From the NCBI GenBank assembly GCA_964035795.1, contig OZ038322.1:15795447-15859446 (forward strand): a DNA stretch of 64,000 bases. Reading direction: 5' to 3'. Below are positions 48,307 to 60,913 of this stretch, piece by piece; within the stretch, counting starts at the first letter, position 1, and the number at the start of each line of letters is the position of its first letter. Position numbers and translations under genes: made by a program. The notes beneath the pieces were generated by a model. The model was not told the origin of the DNA and made no database searches. It saw only the letters and a program-made list of their open reading frames with translations. The DNA is from Pterobdella sp. o SKG-2022. Lineage: Eukaryota; Annelida; Clitellata; Hirudinida; Piscicolidae.

Positions 48307-51300
48307 ATGTCAAGTTCAACTTTATTTAAATATGAAGAAATAGTGAATTTAATATACAATTCATGTCGGAAAAGTGAAGAGGGAGTTTTGAGGATTACCG
48401 ACCTTATAACTTACCTTCAAGAATCCTCTTGCATTAATGATGAGGTTAGTTGAATTTTTTTCCATTAAAAATGCAATAACTTCATTATCATTTTTATTAG
48501 ACTTTAAATTTTTGGTTGTTACAACATTTAGACGTTATTTTTATTAATGAAAAATTTAGGTGAAAAAGAGCTTAGAAAGGCATTTCAAAACAGATCTCGT
48601 AGATTGTAACACTTTCCGAACTTTGATGCTTTCTTGGATATCTTCTCAGAGCAATATCCAATAGTATTTCTTACTTTATATATCTTGTTTTAGAATTGTT
48701 TAATGTTTTATGCTCAGTTATTGGTTGAGAAAGAATTGTATAGTTTTAGTAAAATGACTATTTAAGTTTTTTTTATGCAGTTTTGAGGCAGAATCCGCAT
48801 CACAAAATGAAGAACTTTGTGAAGATGAAATGAATGGTTGAAAACTAATAGATATTTGAATATGATTAAATTAATGACTTATTTGAATAGTTTTTGCTAA
48901 TAATTTATTGATATCATTAATCTCATTTATTTAATACAAGAAAACAGATTGAAAAGCAGTTTAGATATTTATGAAGATTCCATATTTTCAACTTACAATA
49001 ATAGGTATATTCACAAAGTTTTTGAATAATTTATGGTATATTTCTTAACAAAGTGAATTTTTTCATTTTACATTGATTCACTATACTGATGAATTAAATT
49101 GGTTTAAAAAAATATAATTAAAACAAAGCAGTTATTTACTGGGCTTCACAAATTTATTCTAAAGTCACTCACATTATTAAATGATATATACAAACTTGAA
49201 GAAAAAGTTTATGTAAATTACTTGATAATATGAGTTCAACTTTTGTAAAGTTGATAAGAGTATTTGATGTAAATTGATTTACAATATTGCTGATGATTGG
49301 TTCAATCATTGACATCACAACATAAATCACAAGTATTTAAAAATAAGTATAACTACAGGATTAAATTAAGTTTCATTTGATTTTATAATTGATATTTTTT
49401 TTTAACTAATTAGGCACAATAGAGAAATGGATGAATTACATGAGAGGATTAGTATGGCAGAAGAGAAGAACAAGAAGTTGGTTCAAGAACACATGAGTAT
49501 ACAGAACATTGCTGAGGATATGTTGCAGAGGCAATGTCTGGAACATGAAGCCACTATTAAAAAGTGCATTTTTTCACTATGTTGCATGCTTTGATGATCT
49601 TTTATTGTTAATTTGTCATCAATAAGTATAATTACATTGTTTATGTCTGTTGAATTTAAAATATTGTATAAAATTTGAGGTCTTGACCTAAAATGAAATT
49701 CAAGTTTGTTTTTTTAACTGTCTCAAAAATATTTTTTTTGACTTGGATTTGTTGGTTGAAGTCATAATGATAATACCAATCAAATTAGGCAACAGAATGA
49801 GATAGATGAGATGAGGCATAGGAAAAAGGACATGGAAGTGATGTTGGATCGTCTGCAGAATGATCTTGATGTTCTGCAAGCCTCCTTCAATGATCTTGAA
49901 ACTGACTGCACCAACAAACAACATCAACTCAACAACCTACAGGATAAGGTTTCAAAAAAATTTTCAAGTTTTTTATTCAGTGTGTTTTATTTATTCACTT
50001 TTCATGTTAAAATTTTTTTGCATATGGACTCATCAAAATTGTATATACATAATAAACACTAGTTTTAAAGGTTTGAAGAAATTCTGTCACGTGTCTCAAT
50101 TTCTTTAGAACCAATTATCAACAGTTGGAGCAGGAGCAACTGATGAAGATAGAGACAGAAGATAATCTAGAGAAAGTTAAACAAAACCTCAAAACTGCTC
50201 TTGTATGTTCCCTACTGATCCATTCAATATGTTCAATACAAATATCTATTTATACGTATTCTTTATCATAGGATGAGAATATGAAAAACCAGAATGATTG
50301 TGTGCTGTATAGGGCCCTTTACAATGAGGTTACATGAAATATTCTATATTTTTTTACTTCATTCACTTTTAATACTGGAGCATAACAATGTTATCATCTG
50401 ATAATAGTAATATTATTTGTGCTTATGTAGAAAAGTAGGGCATTAGAGATACAACACAAGACCAGCAAAGAATTGGCTTTGCAAGTTGAAGTAGGAAACT
50501 ACAAGTTTATTGATTTTCTATCATTAGCTTTTATTATCTTAATTTTAAAATTCAAGGAACTACAAGAAGAAATTGAAAAGTTAGAAAAAGAAATCCAAAA
50601 GTAACTTATTTTATATAACAATATAAAAACTTCAGCACTATAATTTATTTGTTCCAATGTGACAACAAATAAATTGGTATTCGACCAAGCAGTGGCAAGG
50701 ATGTGAATAACAACAACACAACATTGGATTCAATAAGCCCTGACAATTCCCTCATATGCTCTTCAACCACTGAAGTCTTCTTCACTCCACAACACACCAA
50801 CACTCCATCCCTCTTCAATGAGATTAGTGATTCTTTGGTAAGTCTTTCAACACGTTTTGAAGTGTATGCTTTTGATTCAGTTAAGTTCAATGTTCATTAG
50901 CCTATTAGTGGAAATGAGTTTGTTTCTTGTATTTACTCACTAAAATGCTTTATCTTTCTGAAGGAAGCAACAGTCTATAAAATGGATTGATTGATTGAAC
51001 TCTTATAATTTTCTTCAACAAACTACTAATAATTAGTTAGGAGCAGCGGCATTCCCGTCACCACTGAGAGATTCTGAGGTACAGAGTTTGCTGGATGGCA
51101 GGGATGAGAATTATTGTGATGACGACTCTGATGGCAAGATACGTGTAATTTACCATTTACACAAACTATGTTCTATTAAAATTTATTCACGTTATCAACC
51201 AATCATGGTCCAGAGAATTATCCAGTTAATTATATTTATATTATTCTTATCAGCTGATCATAATTTTAGCCCATTATTTATTTAACAAGGACGTTGCTCT

Positions 51301-52667
51301 AATATAACGATTAACAACGATATAGTTGATGAGGCTGGAAGGCAAAAGGGTTGAGGTGCTAAGGCAGTTGTCATGCCTGCTGCAGGTGGCCAGGGATAAA
51401 CCTTCCAACCTTGAGGCTCACAAGAGCTCACTGGCTGAAAATGTTGTTTCCCATGTCAGAGCTAAGCTTGAAGCAGAACTAAAGTTAGCTTTGTTACAAA
51501 TTATTTGATTGATAGTGAATAGGGAATAATTTTGATTTTTCACGAGTTTTTTGTTGTAATTATATTTCACTATGAGATGCAAAATGATGCATTTTATCTT
51601 ATTATTAAGTTGAGAAAATACCCTTAAAAATAAATATTGCGTTGTCCAAAAAATTGAATTACACATAATTAAATTTTAACTATTATAAATTTAATTATTA
51701 ATTTTTTTCGCAGTTTTATCAAGCTAAAATCCCATTTCTCTCAAAAACTCGGTATTGAAGCGATTATTTTAAGTATTATTTTTAAAAAGTATTTCAATGT
51801 TTCAATAAAGAGAGTTTAGAGGTGGATCAGGTGGGCTTGAGGGAGCATATAAAGAGCCTCCAAAACGAGGTTGTAATGACGTCCATTCATGTCGCCCTTC
51901 CATCATCTTTCACTCTTTAATTGTATTTTAACCAACCCAATTTCAGTTAATTTCGAACAAAGAAGAAATGGCGATGAAAATTAGTGAAAAAAATAAAAAT
52001 TTAGGTGAAATAAAAATTATCAATGGGAAATTGATAGAACAGAATTCATCGTTGAAAGAAGAAAATACAATTTCGAAGATAAAAAATGAAGAACTGCTTT
52101 ATCAAGTTGCTGCTTTCAAGGAGAAAATTGTTGCGTTGGAGAATTCCGATGCTGCATTGAAAGAGAAGTCGAATGTTTTGAACAATATGATAAAGAGTTT
52201 GAAAAATAATGAGTTGCTTCTAAACGAGAAAAATGTTGAGTTAGAGGCTTTGTTAAAAAGCAGAAAGGAAATTGTTAATGGTGATTTAGTAGCCGCTTCA
52301 AAACACTCACATTACACCTTTGAAGACACTCTCTTATTGCAACTTGAGGTAACTTCACTATAAACATTATAATAATGAAATTTATTAAAACTTGATTCCC
52401 GTAACAAGAATGGGAAGCAAGAGCTTCAAGTTGGCCAGGGCGATACAAGGTTAGTTAAAATATTCATTAATGCATCAATTTTAAAGGGCAATCAATCACT
52501 ACAATGATTAATATTGCGTTCTATATAGCTCTGAAAAGAAAAGTGGACCTTGCGCTGGATCAATAACTATTCAAATCCTCTCTTTATTATTAATGTGTAC
52601 CGGTTTTTTTGCTTTATTTTCTCACTTTTCACCTCATTACGATTCATACCCATATCATCCTATTTGA
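48307..52667 (+). CDS. KASH5-like tail-anchored coiled-coil protein
   Basis: Exons: 48307-48444, 48560-48663, 48781-48836, 48941-49004, 49414-49563, 49789-49948, 50125-50202, 50272-50328, 50431-50490, 50557-50600, 50690-50837, 51037-51144, 51326-51483, 51815-51869, 51947-52348, 52409-52449, 52529-52667. Sum 1962 nt, 653 aa. The N-terminus (1-80) resembles the divergent EF-hand pair of KASH5 (GVLRITDLITYLQ, VDCNTFRTLMLSWIS). Long coiled coils follow, split by a Ser/Thr-rich stretch. The C-terminus has one membrane segment (ITIQILSLLLMCTGFFALF) and a lumenal tail of about 14 residues ending YHPI. This layout matches outer-nuclear-membrane or ER tail-anchored proteins such as KASH5 and LRMP/IRAG2; KASH5 links dynein to the nuclear envelope. 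The tail lacks the classic Pro-Pro-Pro-x ending, so the assignment is by architecture. Confidence 0.78.
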
Positions 52668-52928
52668 TTGCAATTATTATTCGTTTTTAAGAAACAGTTA
52701 GGGATAGGTACATTTATTTTCAAAGTTTGTTAACTTGTTTTTTTTTGTACTTTGTTAGTTTAACTTTCTCAAATTTTGAAGAATAAGTAAGATTGATTAA
52801 ACCTTTAGGCGTAGGAATCATGTTTTTATATTCCATCAAAACGTTCATCTAACCAGTATTAATGTTTTACAACATGCTTGAAGCAAGAGTATTCTGAATA
52901 AAGTATAATAGCCTGAATCAAATAGTAG

Positions 52929-53063
52929 GGTCAACAAACACAAAGTATTTATTAAAACGAAGACACGAAGCTTTTCGTAAGAATAGTTTCTTACATAATC
53001 AAGTGATAATGTAAGCTAGTCTTACGAAAAGCTTCGTTTTAATAAATACTGTGTTTGTTGACC
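52929..53063. repeat. MITE-like fold-back element
   Basis: Terminal inverted repeats of about 43 bp: the left end GGTCAACAAACACAAAGTAT continues through TTTATTAAAACGAAG to CTTTTCGTAAG, and the right end is its near-perfect reverse complement ending TGTGTTTGTTGACC. The left arm has a small extra ACACGAAG. The core of about 40 bp is non-coding. No clear target-site duplication is seen. Confidence 0.8.
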
Positions 53064-53753
53064 TTAGTATTCTGAACCTCGATAGCACTCGATTGTATCA
53101 TAGTTTAAACACCAAAACCTTGTGCTTCTCTTATTAATAAAAATTTGCAAATCTGCAATAAAATTTTAAGTAGTTTGATAACTTTGATGATGATCAAATT
53201 ACGAAAGGTGGGTAATACTACGAAATGATGTCTGAATGTTTTTTGAAAATCAAGACTAACATTGGAGCTTAAGCGGAGAAGTTAGAGAAAAAGCAGAAAA
53301 TAAAATTTTATTTAAATCGGTAAAAGGTCTGCTATTAAGAAGATATATTAATAGGGGGAATGAAAAGCGGTTGAAATATTGGGGAGGTTTTAATTGCATC
53401 TGTATAACTGATAGTTACGTATGTAATTAAAGACCCAAACTTCTGCTTTAAAAAAAAGTTATGTATTTTCTGCTTTTCTTATGGGAATGAATAGAAAAAA
53501 TATGCTATGATGCTCGTTGACAGTGCTTTGTGACGTTTTAAAATGAGTGTGATGAGACAAGCTACGTATGATTTATTGTCATTTGTTAATTTTTTTATTT
53601 TTGTAATTACATTTTTTGTACCTAGATTAGTTATCATATTACGAATCAGTTATAAAATAGCGATAAAACTCCAACAAATGAAACAAACTATCAACTTATT
53701 TTTATAAAATATTGCACAGAAAAAATAACGATATAAACTTAAAAAAACTACAC
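53064..53753. other. Intergenic region
   Basis: AT-rich sequence downstream of the KASH5-like gene. No gene or RNA is seen. Confidence 0.5.
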
Positions 53754-53957
53754 TTAAGAGAAAAAGGAAAGAATGCTGGTAGTATTGCCGCGGACAATTG
53801 TCAGGGATAACTTCTGGCGCGACCAGACTGCCTCCAAAGGGTCCCCGGACGCCTCGATAACTTTTCTACCTAACTCCTCAACAAAGCTGCTGTTTGAAGG
53901 TCCGCAGCAGCCCGTTGTCTCGAATGCAACTAGTTGAAAATGGAAGTTGCTCACCAA
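53754..53957 (-). mobile_element. Fragment of a reverse transcriptase C-terminal tail
   Basis: The minus-strand frame reads VAFETTGCCGPSNSSFVEEL...WSRQKLSLTIVRGNTTSIL, the pattern of the last residues of some non-LTR reverse transcriptases (AFETxGxxGPxxxxF...RQxLSxxxxRGNxxSI). No upstream reverse transcriptase is present, so only the 3' end of an element remains. The block is more GC-rich than its surroundings. Confidence 0.6.
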
Positions 53958-56215
53958 GCCCTTTATTAATTAAATTAATCATCACTGGCTCGACTTAAAA
54001 GTCGGCCTAAGTAAATAATTAAATTAGTTAAGAAGTCGTTTTGATTCTTATATTTTTTTGGAAAACATTAGGCTATCAACTAATAAGGTCGAAATCATTA
54101 TGCAAGTAAATCACAAAAAAACCCTCATTATCAATTAGTAAAAAAACTTTAGTAACGAAAAAATGATAATAAACAAATATTTCGAAATTTCACCACGTAG
54201 GAAAAACATACGATAGAACTGAATGTGACAAAAGTTTGGATGATAAAGATCTTTTAATCTCAAAAATTGCTGAAGTCTTTTATGCATTTAAATTGATTTG
54301 ACTGAAGATAAAATAGAGTTTAGGTAAAAAAATAAGTAGGTCAAAATGTTTCTCTTTTTTAGAGCACAAAATTTTATTTTAAAAAACTTGTCTGGAGTGT
54401 TTCGGTATAAAAAAGCTAACTTCAAGATATTAAAGTTTGAAACTTGAGCAATGCTTGAGTTTTATTTGATCTAATAAATGGATAGAAAATATTTTTTGTC
54501 ATATGCTTTGCAAACATTTTTTGCTATTTTATTTATTCAGAACAGAAACTTCCATATAGACGTATGAAAACAAGGACTTGTCTGGGCCACTAGTTTTTAA
54601 TCGTATTATGTGCATTGTGCGACAATTCAAAAATAAAAACAATCGCACTTCAACATAATGATATTCCAATGCCAAGCTTCATAACAGTTTTTAGCAAGTG
54701 CATAAAAGATCATGACCTTTTCAACCAAAGCTCTTTGTAGAGTTCAAATATAATCCAAAAAAATAAATGCGGCTAATCTTTTCTTTGAATGTCAGTACGC
54801 AAGTTTGTGCATGAAATTTATGTAGCAGAATGACTCCAAAACTGCACTTTTTAAATGCTCTTGCTATGTAGTTCGAAGTTTGCTCACGTCGTGGCAAGCT
54901 CTTTCCAAATTTTGCAATTTTTTTTACCAATTTCCCTGTTGAAACCATAATAAAACTGCATCGACTTCGGGGAAAGACATGACTAATGAAAGATTTATCA
55001 TGACACTAAGATTGAAATTCGAAATGAAGATCATTATTATGAGGTCAGTTGATTTAAAATTAAAAGTTGACATTTAAAAAAGTCGAATATAAAATATTCA
55101 CGATCGAATGATCATATGGATAAATTTCAATGATAACGTTAAAAGGCTTTAATTTGACATTACTTCTAAAAGCAACTTAGTTTTGTTCCATTGCTTCCTT
55201 TCACTTCCTTTTGGTTGATTGAAAAAAATTTTATAGTTGAAAAATAATTTTTCTGAAAATTATCTGAGTCAAATTATTTGATTTTGTAAATATGAAGCTC
55301 CATTCTCTCTATCTTATATCAGCAATCAAAGGTGGGCTAAGATCTGATGTAAGTTCCGTGAAAAGCTTTTGGTGGTTTATGGGAAAAAGTGTTTTAGAGA
55401 AAATCATTCAAACTAAACAAAGCTTATTTTAAAAAAAATGCTACTTTTAAAAAATTTAATGCGAAGCATGAAAAGTATTTAAAATTTACTTTCAAAAGCT
55501 TTTTATAAATGCCCAAGTAATTATTACGTACATAATGTAGAAACAAAATAATTTATTCACCAAATGTTTTTCAGCAGAGCGGTTTAAACATCAAAGGATA
55601 AAATAATATGATCAAAATGAGTTAAAGAACCGAGTATAAGTAATAATATATAGCCTCTCTGTAGATTCAAAAAAAATAAATTTTTTAAAATTATATGCCC
55701 TTAATTCATTATAGAATTTCTTTTTCCATCGTACTTAATAAGGCATAATTTAAAAATTTAAAAAATAACGATTTGACATAACAAGTACTTGAAAACTTCA
55801 ATAAATAGTTAATTTTGACTTTGAATATTGTGTTAGAAGGACGAAAAATGGTATGCAATGTGAAATTAAATCCGGGTTATTGAAGATTTTGGGTTTCTAG
55901 CTTTGCATACTTTAATGTCTACTTGTTAAAATGGTGTAAAATTTTGTGTTTTATTTGAAATATTTTTAATGTAATGTTCAAAAATTAGTTGTCTTGGTTT
56001 GAATAACTTTTATCATATCTTTTCGCATATAAATAAACATGACAGTAGGACTTATTTTCTATTTACAAACGTCACTTGAAAAATAAATGATTGCAAAATC
56101 AAATAAATAATCAAATGTTAATGAGCAAATGATTTGTATGAAAGCATTCAAGAGAAAATAATAAATGAGTATTGAGTAATAACAAATTTGGCTGGTTTTC
56201 AACAAAATTTTTCAA
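53958..56215. other. Intergenic region
   Basis: AT-rich. A 75-codon minus frame at 54721-54948 has no recognisable motif. No repeat or RNA gene is supported. Confidence 0.5.
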
Positions 56216-57799
56216 ATGAAACAATCAAGGAAAAGTCGCAACAACTGTTTCTTGTACAACATCAAATCTGAAATAAAAAAGCATGGCCGAACAGAAAGAA
56301 TTATTGATCCGATTCACATTTTGAATGAAATATCAGACAATAAACTTTCGTTCATTGGTCGAAATGTGTGTAGCAGTTTTCAAAACGCGTTGAAAAATCT
56401 CAAAGTACTTAGTAATATAAAAGATTTAGATATGGATAATTTTGAATGGCCTTTGGAAAATGCTTTTAGAGATAAAATGGCAAAGTTTATAAAAATTTTT
56501 AATTTTTGTGATGAATTGAAAAAACTTTTTGACCAGGAAACTCTTAAAACTATAGCTAGAAAACGCAAAAAAGGCAAACACAAAAGTATAAATACACATG
56601 TATTAAAACACACTTTAAATTATGAAAAACTGCTAGAAACCAAAAAACATTTAAATAAACTGAATTCTATGATAGAAAGCAAATTGAGTCAAAACCCAAG
56701 TAAACAATTTTTTAAAAATCAAGTTGCAAAAGCTAAAAATATCACCAAAGCAGAGGACAACCTTGATTTCGAAATGTTGCCCGCGGTCGAAGCTATCGAT
56801 TCTGATTTTTCTTTAACATCTCTTAAAAAAAGTGCATCAAAACAGGCTATTATTATAAAACACAATGAGGAATCGAGCTATTTGAAAAATGAAGACTATG
56901 ATATGTTCACGTGTCTACAAAATCAATTGCCTATCTATGGCCATACATCTGAAGCTCTTTCGACCAAGTGTAAGGACCTTCTTCGAGATATAGGAAACAA
57001 TGAAAAGTTGAAAAATTATCTAATAAGTTTGGGAATAAAAAGAAAAATTGATCTTATTTTCATAAAGGAATTGGAAAAACTGCTGGAAACCACCAAAAAC
57101 ACTTTTCAGCTGAATGCTGTAGAGAATTACGCCAAAGATATGTACATTATGTTTTCAACCAACAGAAAACAAAATTATTTGAAAATAATAGCTTTGTTGT
57201 TGAAAATTAAAAAAAAATCTATAACTGATAATGCAAATATAAAGAATGAAAACGAAACAAAAATACGCAACCTCAAACTGGAAGCTATCACCCACAAAGA
57301 ACTCGTGGCAGAAAACTTCAAAACAATAAAAGGAGACACACATGAAGATGAAATAATGGAAAAATACAACCACAAGCTTGAAGTTATAAATCAAGTGCTT
57401 GCTTCGGAACTATCAATACTTGATGAAAAAGTTGAACACGCTTGGAATTCAGAAGCCAAACTAAGAGTTGCAAAAAAACTTTTGTTTGAAAAAATAGCGA
57501 TGCTGGAAAAAAAAATTGACGATACTTTTAATGAACACAAAGAAAAAAAAATGCATCTCAGGAATGAAACAAACAAAACAAAAGACATGATTGCAGTGCT
57601 AGAAAAAAATTACTATCCGTTAGAGAAGAAATTCGAAGAAGTGATGGAGCAGAGGAGACGTCAAAGAGAGCATCTCGAGTCTGATAAGTTGATAGCTGAG
57701 AGGAGGCTTGCGGCTGCCTTGAAAATACAGAACTGGTGGCGAGCTTACAAGATGAGAAAAAGACGCGTGTACGGGTACAAATCAATGCTCGGTCAATGA
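56216..57799 (+). CDS. DRC10: IQ-motif coiled-coil protein, DRC10/IQCD-like
   Basis: A single uninterrupted frame of 527 codons, starting at the first ATG after stops. The N-terminal part (IDPIHILNEISDNKLSFIGRN) corresponds to the conserved start of IQCD proteins. The middle has KCKDLLRDIGNNEKLKNYL and FIKELEKLLETTKNT, like the paired helical segment of IQCD. Residues about 370-500 are coiled coil, ending in an IQ motif (AALKIQNWWRAYKMRKRR). DRC10 is a subunit of the dynein regulatory complex (nexin link) of motile cilia; IQ motifs bind calmodulin or EF-hand light chains. The absence of introns is unlike most other genes here and suggests either a lost intron set or an old retrocopy. Another IQ ciliary protein such as IQCG/DRC9 is the main alternative. 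Confidence 0.62.
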   Translation: MKQSRKSRNNCFLYNIKSEIKKHGRTERIIDPIHILNEISDNKLSFIGRNVCSSFQNALKNLKVLSNIKDLDMDNFEWPLENAFRDKMAKFIKIFNFCDELKKLFDQETLKTIARKRKKGKHKSINTHVLKHTLNYEKLLETKKHLNKLNSMIESKLSQNPSKQFFKNQVAKAKNITKAEDNLDFEMLPAVEAIDSDFSLTSLKKSASKQAIIIKHNEESSYLKNEDYDMFTCLQNQLPIYGHTSEALSTKCKDLLRDIGNNEKLKNYLISLGIKRKIDLIFIKELEKLLETTKNTFQLNAVENYAKDMYIMFSTNRKQNYLKIIALLLKIKKKSITDNANIKNENETKIRNLKLEAITHKELVAENFKTIKGDTHEDEIMEKYNHKLEVINQVLASELSILDEKVEHAWNSEAKLRVAKKLLFEKIAMLEKKIDDTFNEHKEKKMHLRNETNKTKDMIAVLEKNYYPLEKKFEEVMEQRRRQREHLESDKLIAERRLAAALKIQNWWRAYKMRKRRVYGYKSMLGQ

Positions 57800-59417
57800 G
57801 TTCTATTCATTTTTTTTAAGTTTTTCCATAAAGGTTAAGTTAAATTTATTTAATTTATTTTGTATTTTTTAAATTGTCATGTTTTGAGTTTTTTATTTTG
57901 AAAAAATTTTGTTTTTGACAATTTTCGATTAGAAGCTTGAATTATTGAATGAAAAAGTCGTGGCTAATTTTTATGCTCAAATTTTATAAAATTAGTATTT
58001 AAAATTAGTAATTAAATAAGGGTTAAAACGAAGAACTAAAATTATTGTTTTCAACTGGAAAATTGAATTTAAAACATGGTAAAAGCGAAAAATTGAACAA
58101 AACTGTTAATAAGTTGAACAGAACAAGAAAAAGATTCAAAACTGAATGCATTAAATAATTTTAACGGTGTGATTCATGAAAAATCAATTAAGATTCTTGG
58201 CATAAAAACGCTTTTCAGTTTTTTTACACATATGTGCCAAAACCTGTGCAAGAATCCACAAAACAAGTTACTAAGAATTTAAAATAAATAAGTTTGAAAT
58301 TTATTCAAAAATCTTCATCTTTTTGAATGAATAGCTTATGACAGTTATGCTATATTGTGGGGCTACTGAGTTTAAACTTCACTTCAATAAAGCCTAGTGG
58401 TCTGGTGAAGACCCGTTCGATTTAGTTCGAAATCTCTTTGTTTTAGCACATACAAGGTTTGAATCTCATGGGACTTCGGTAGCTGAATGGCCTTCCATTG
58501 TAGTATATAAAAGAACGATTATCTTATCTCAATATCAAATTATTCTCTTTTGATAAAAAGCAATAAATCCAGTTCCAAAAGTGCACAAGGTGATGATACG
58601 ATTGAACCAAAATAAGAATGACGTTTAAAAACCATGGAAATCTGATTAAAAAAAAAGATTTTTCTAAAAAGTTGAAACATTTTTTAAAAATTTTTAGCTG
58701 AAAACTAATAAGTTGAAATTTTCAGAACAACTGATGACTGAAAGAGAAGATGAATAATCTTCAAATCTATCATCAAAGATTACATTAACAATTACCGCTA
58801 TACTCACAAACCATATCCTACATGGCATATTTTGTATGAACGAAAAGGCACATTTCACAGTACAGTTTTTAATACGTGTTTTTTTACAAGAATCTGTAAG
58901 CTGGCTGCATTTAAAAATTAAGTTGCAGAAAATAAATTTTTGTTTCAGGCTTTTCTACGAATTTAAACATACCAAACTCATACAAAAAGTTTTATACTGA
59001 AAAGAACCATCAATAAAATTTTGAAATTGTCAATTTTTCATGACATTGCGTTTTTTCTTCTCATAAGAACATCAACTTTTTATAAGTGTTACAGTATGGT
59101 GTTATGGGGATCGTACGCGATGTCTTATATGTTTAGGTCTTGCAGCTTTCAACAAACAGTTCTTTCCTTTTCTTTGAATGAAATATAGTGAATATTAATT
59201 TATATATATTTTATCAATTTATAAATATTGTCAAGTTTTTTCATGTCTGAGTCATCGTTGGTGAAATAACTGGCCATTTTTGTCATTCATAGCATTTAAA
59301 CCAGTGAAAACATAAAAGAAGCGTTTGCATTTTTATAAAACCCCAGTGTCTGCATAAAGCTTTCGAAACTGAATTATTTGGAAAAAAAAAATTTCACAAT
59401 CTTTTAAAGCAACTAAC
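57800..59417. other. Intergenic region with no supported gene
   Basis: This is where the disintegrin-like and Cys-module exons of metalloprotease copy C would be expected. None was found, so that copy seems to stop after the catalytic domain. A tRNA-like patch near 58380-58490 is too weak to call. Confidence 0.5.
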
Positions 59418-60893
59418 CGATCGAGATACTGGATATGTCTTTTAAAATAATGAAGAGTGCATTCGGAAAACTTCCAAGCATTCTCACTGGTGTGTTTATT
59501 ATTAGGAGCCATCAGAAAGCCGTCAACCACTTTGCATTTGTTCCAAATCTTTTCATCGTGCATTTGTCCCAAATTTTAATATTTATCAAAATGATTGAAA
59601 ATAAGTATTTATTTTGAAACAATCGTTTAATTTATTCTGTTGTAGTTTTTTATTTTTAGTTAAAGGGGAAAATTATACTTACATGTGTCCTAACTCGTGA
59701 GCAGTAGCTGTGATGAAAGAACCAAAAGGAGCATCCATAACAGTTGATGTTGAATTAAATGTGCAAATACTCCCAATAAAAGCTCTACCTATCAGTTGGC
59801 TCTGACTTCTGAAAGATGTGTGTTTTAGTTTTGTAAGAAGTTTACAATATTTTGTATTTATGTTAATGAAAACTAACCCAAAAAAAAATACCGCGACATC
59901 ATAGGCAGACAAACAAGAATTGTTTTTAGATTTGAACTTTACAATCCAGATGTTAAACTCAATAAGCAGGTTTTTGCTTGAAGCTTGACCAGGAGAGTAG
60001 CTATCATAGATAGATTCTGTGTTGTTCTGCGCATCATTTAAAGCAGAATATCGTTTTTAAAGAATTTATTTATTTTTAAAAAATAAAGAACATTTCAAGA
60101 ATAATAGGAAAACCATATGAATTCGAACGAGGCTGACAGAAAGGCTGAAATGGTCGTTGTCAATTGAGTTGTATATCTTATTCACCTTCAAACAGGGCTT
60201 TTTTTTTAGTAACTTGAAAAAAAATAATGGAAAACTTCACTTTTTCGAAGACATACACAAGATATTTGTTGATATTTTCTAAGGTTTTTGTAGCATTCTT
60301 TTGATAATACCCAAGCCAGCTGAAAATGTTCAAACATCAAAAAAATTGAAAAAATAATCTCAAAAAAAGCTTTTGGAATACTCACTCTTTATACATGTAG
60401 AAATCAACAACAGCCAATGCTTCGATTTGAAGTTTCTGCTTAGAAATTCTAGTTTTTCTCCTCAACTTACGTTTATGAACTGTTAAAAACTGGCTCTTCA
60501 AACCTTTGAAAAATAGCCTTAAGTTATGTGTTAAAAGTATTCTATAATTAAAAAACCATTGAATATATGTTTCATTCCTAACTGACTTGACGCAGTGATA
60601 TGGGGTTCCAGCACCAGGCAGTGTGGCACTCCATTGATCTCAAAGAGACTTGTGACAATGGCCTTCCGTTGCAAAGTTGTTGGCAGTATGGTATAAGACC
60701 AGACTCCTATTTCAATCTCTCCAAACTGGAGGTTCATCATTCAAACTTCTATTTAACGCAATAATAGCTGCAGATGTTTGAGCATATGCGAAACATTTGA
60801 AACTTACATTTTTTGACAAAACACTAAATTATTAAATTTTATACGATTATGACCATTTATGGAAACTTTCAATGATATTTCTAATGACATATT
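59418..60893 (-). pseudogene. Metalloprotease copy C, truncated at both ends
   Basis: Exon homologues in transcript order: partial exon 2 (up to 60893 down to about 60825), exon 3 60725-60587, exon 4 60503-60386, exon 5 60319-60241 (79 nt as in A and B), exon 6 60185-60114, exon 7 60026-59878, exon 8 59818-59693, exon 9 59573-59418 (156 nt as in A and B). The catalytic start IEALAVVDFYMY and the zinc site HELGHILGQMHD across exons 8-9 are intact in principle. The base pair before exon 9 is AA instead of AG, so normal splicing should fail. The 5' end is cut by an L2-like LINE, the signal-peptide exon is missing, and no downstream disintegrin or Cys modules were found. Confidence 0.82.
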
Positions 60894-60913
60894 ATTATTA
60901 TTATTATTATTTA
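60889..60913. repeat. ATT microsatellite at the LINE 3' end
   Basis: A short (ATT)n run lies where the minus-strand L2-like element ends. LINEs of this type often terminate in such simple repeats in place of poly(A). Confidence 0.75.

Noticed and set aside
54721..54948. 75-codon minus-strand frame
   Set aside because: No motif, no splice partner and no repeat relationship could be seen.
58380..58490. Possible tRNA-derived repeat (GGTTTGAATCTC resembles a B box)
   Set aside because: The A box is poor, no acceptor stem pairs, and there is no tail or second copy in the window.
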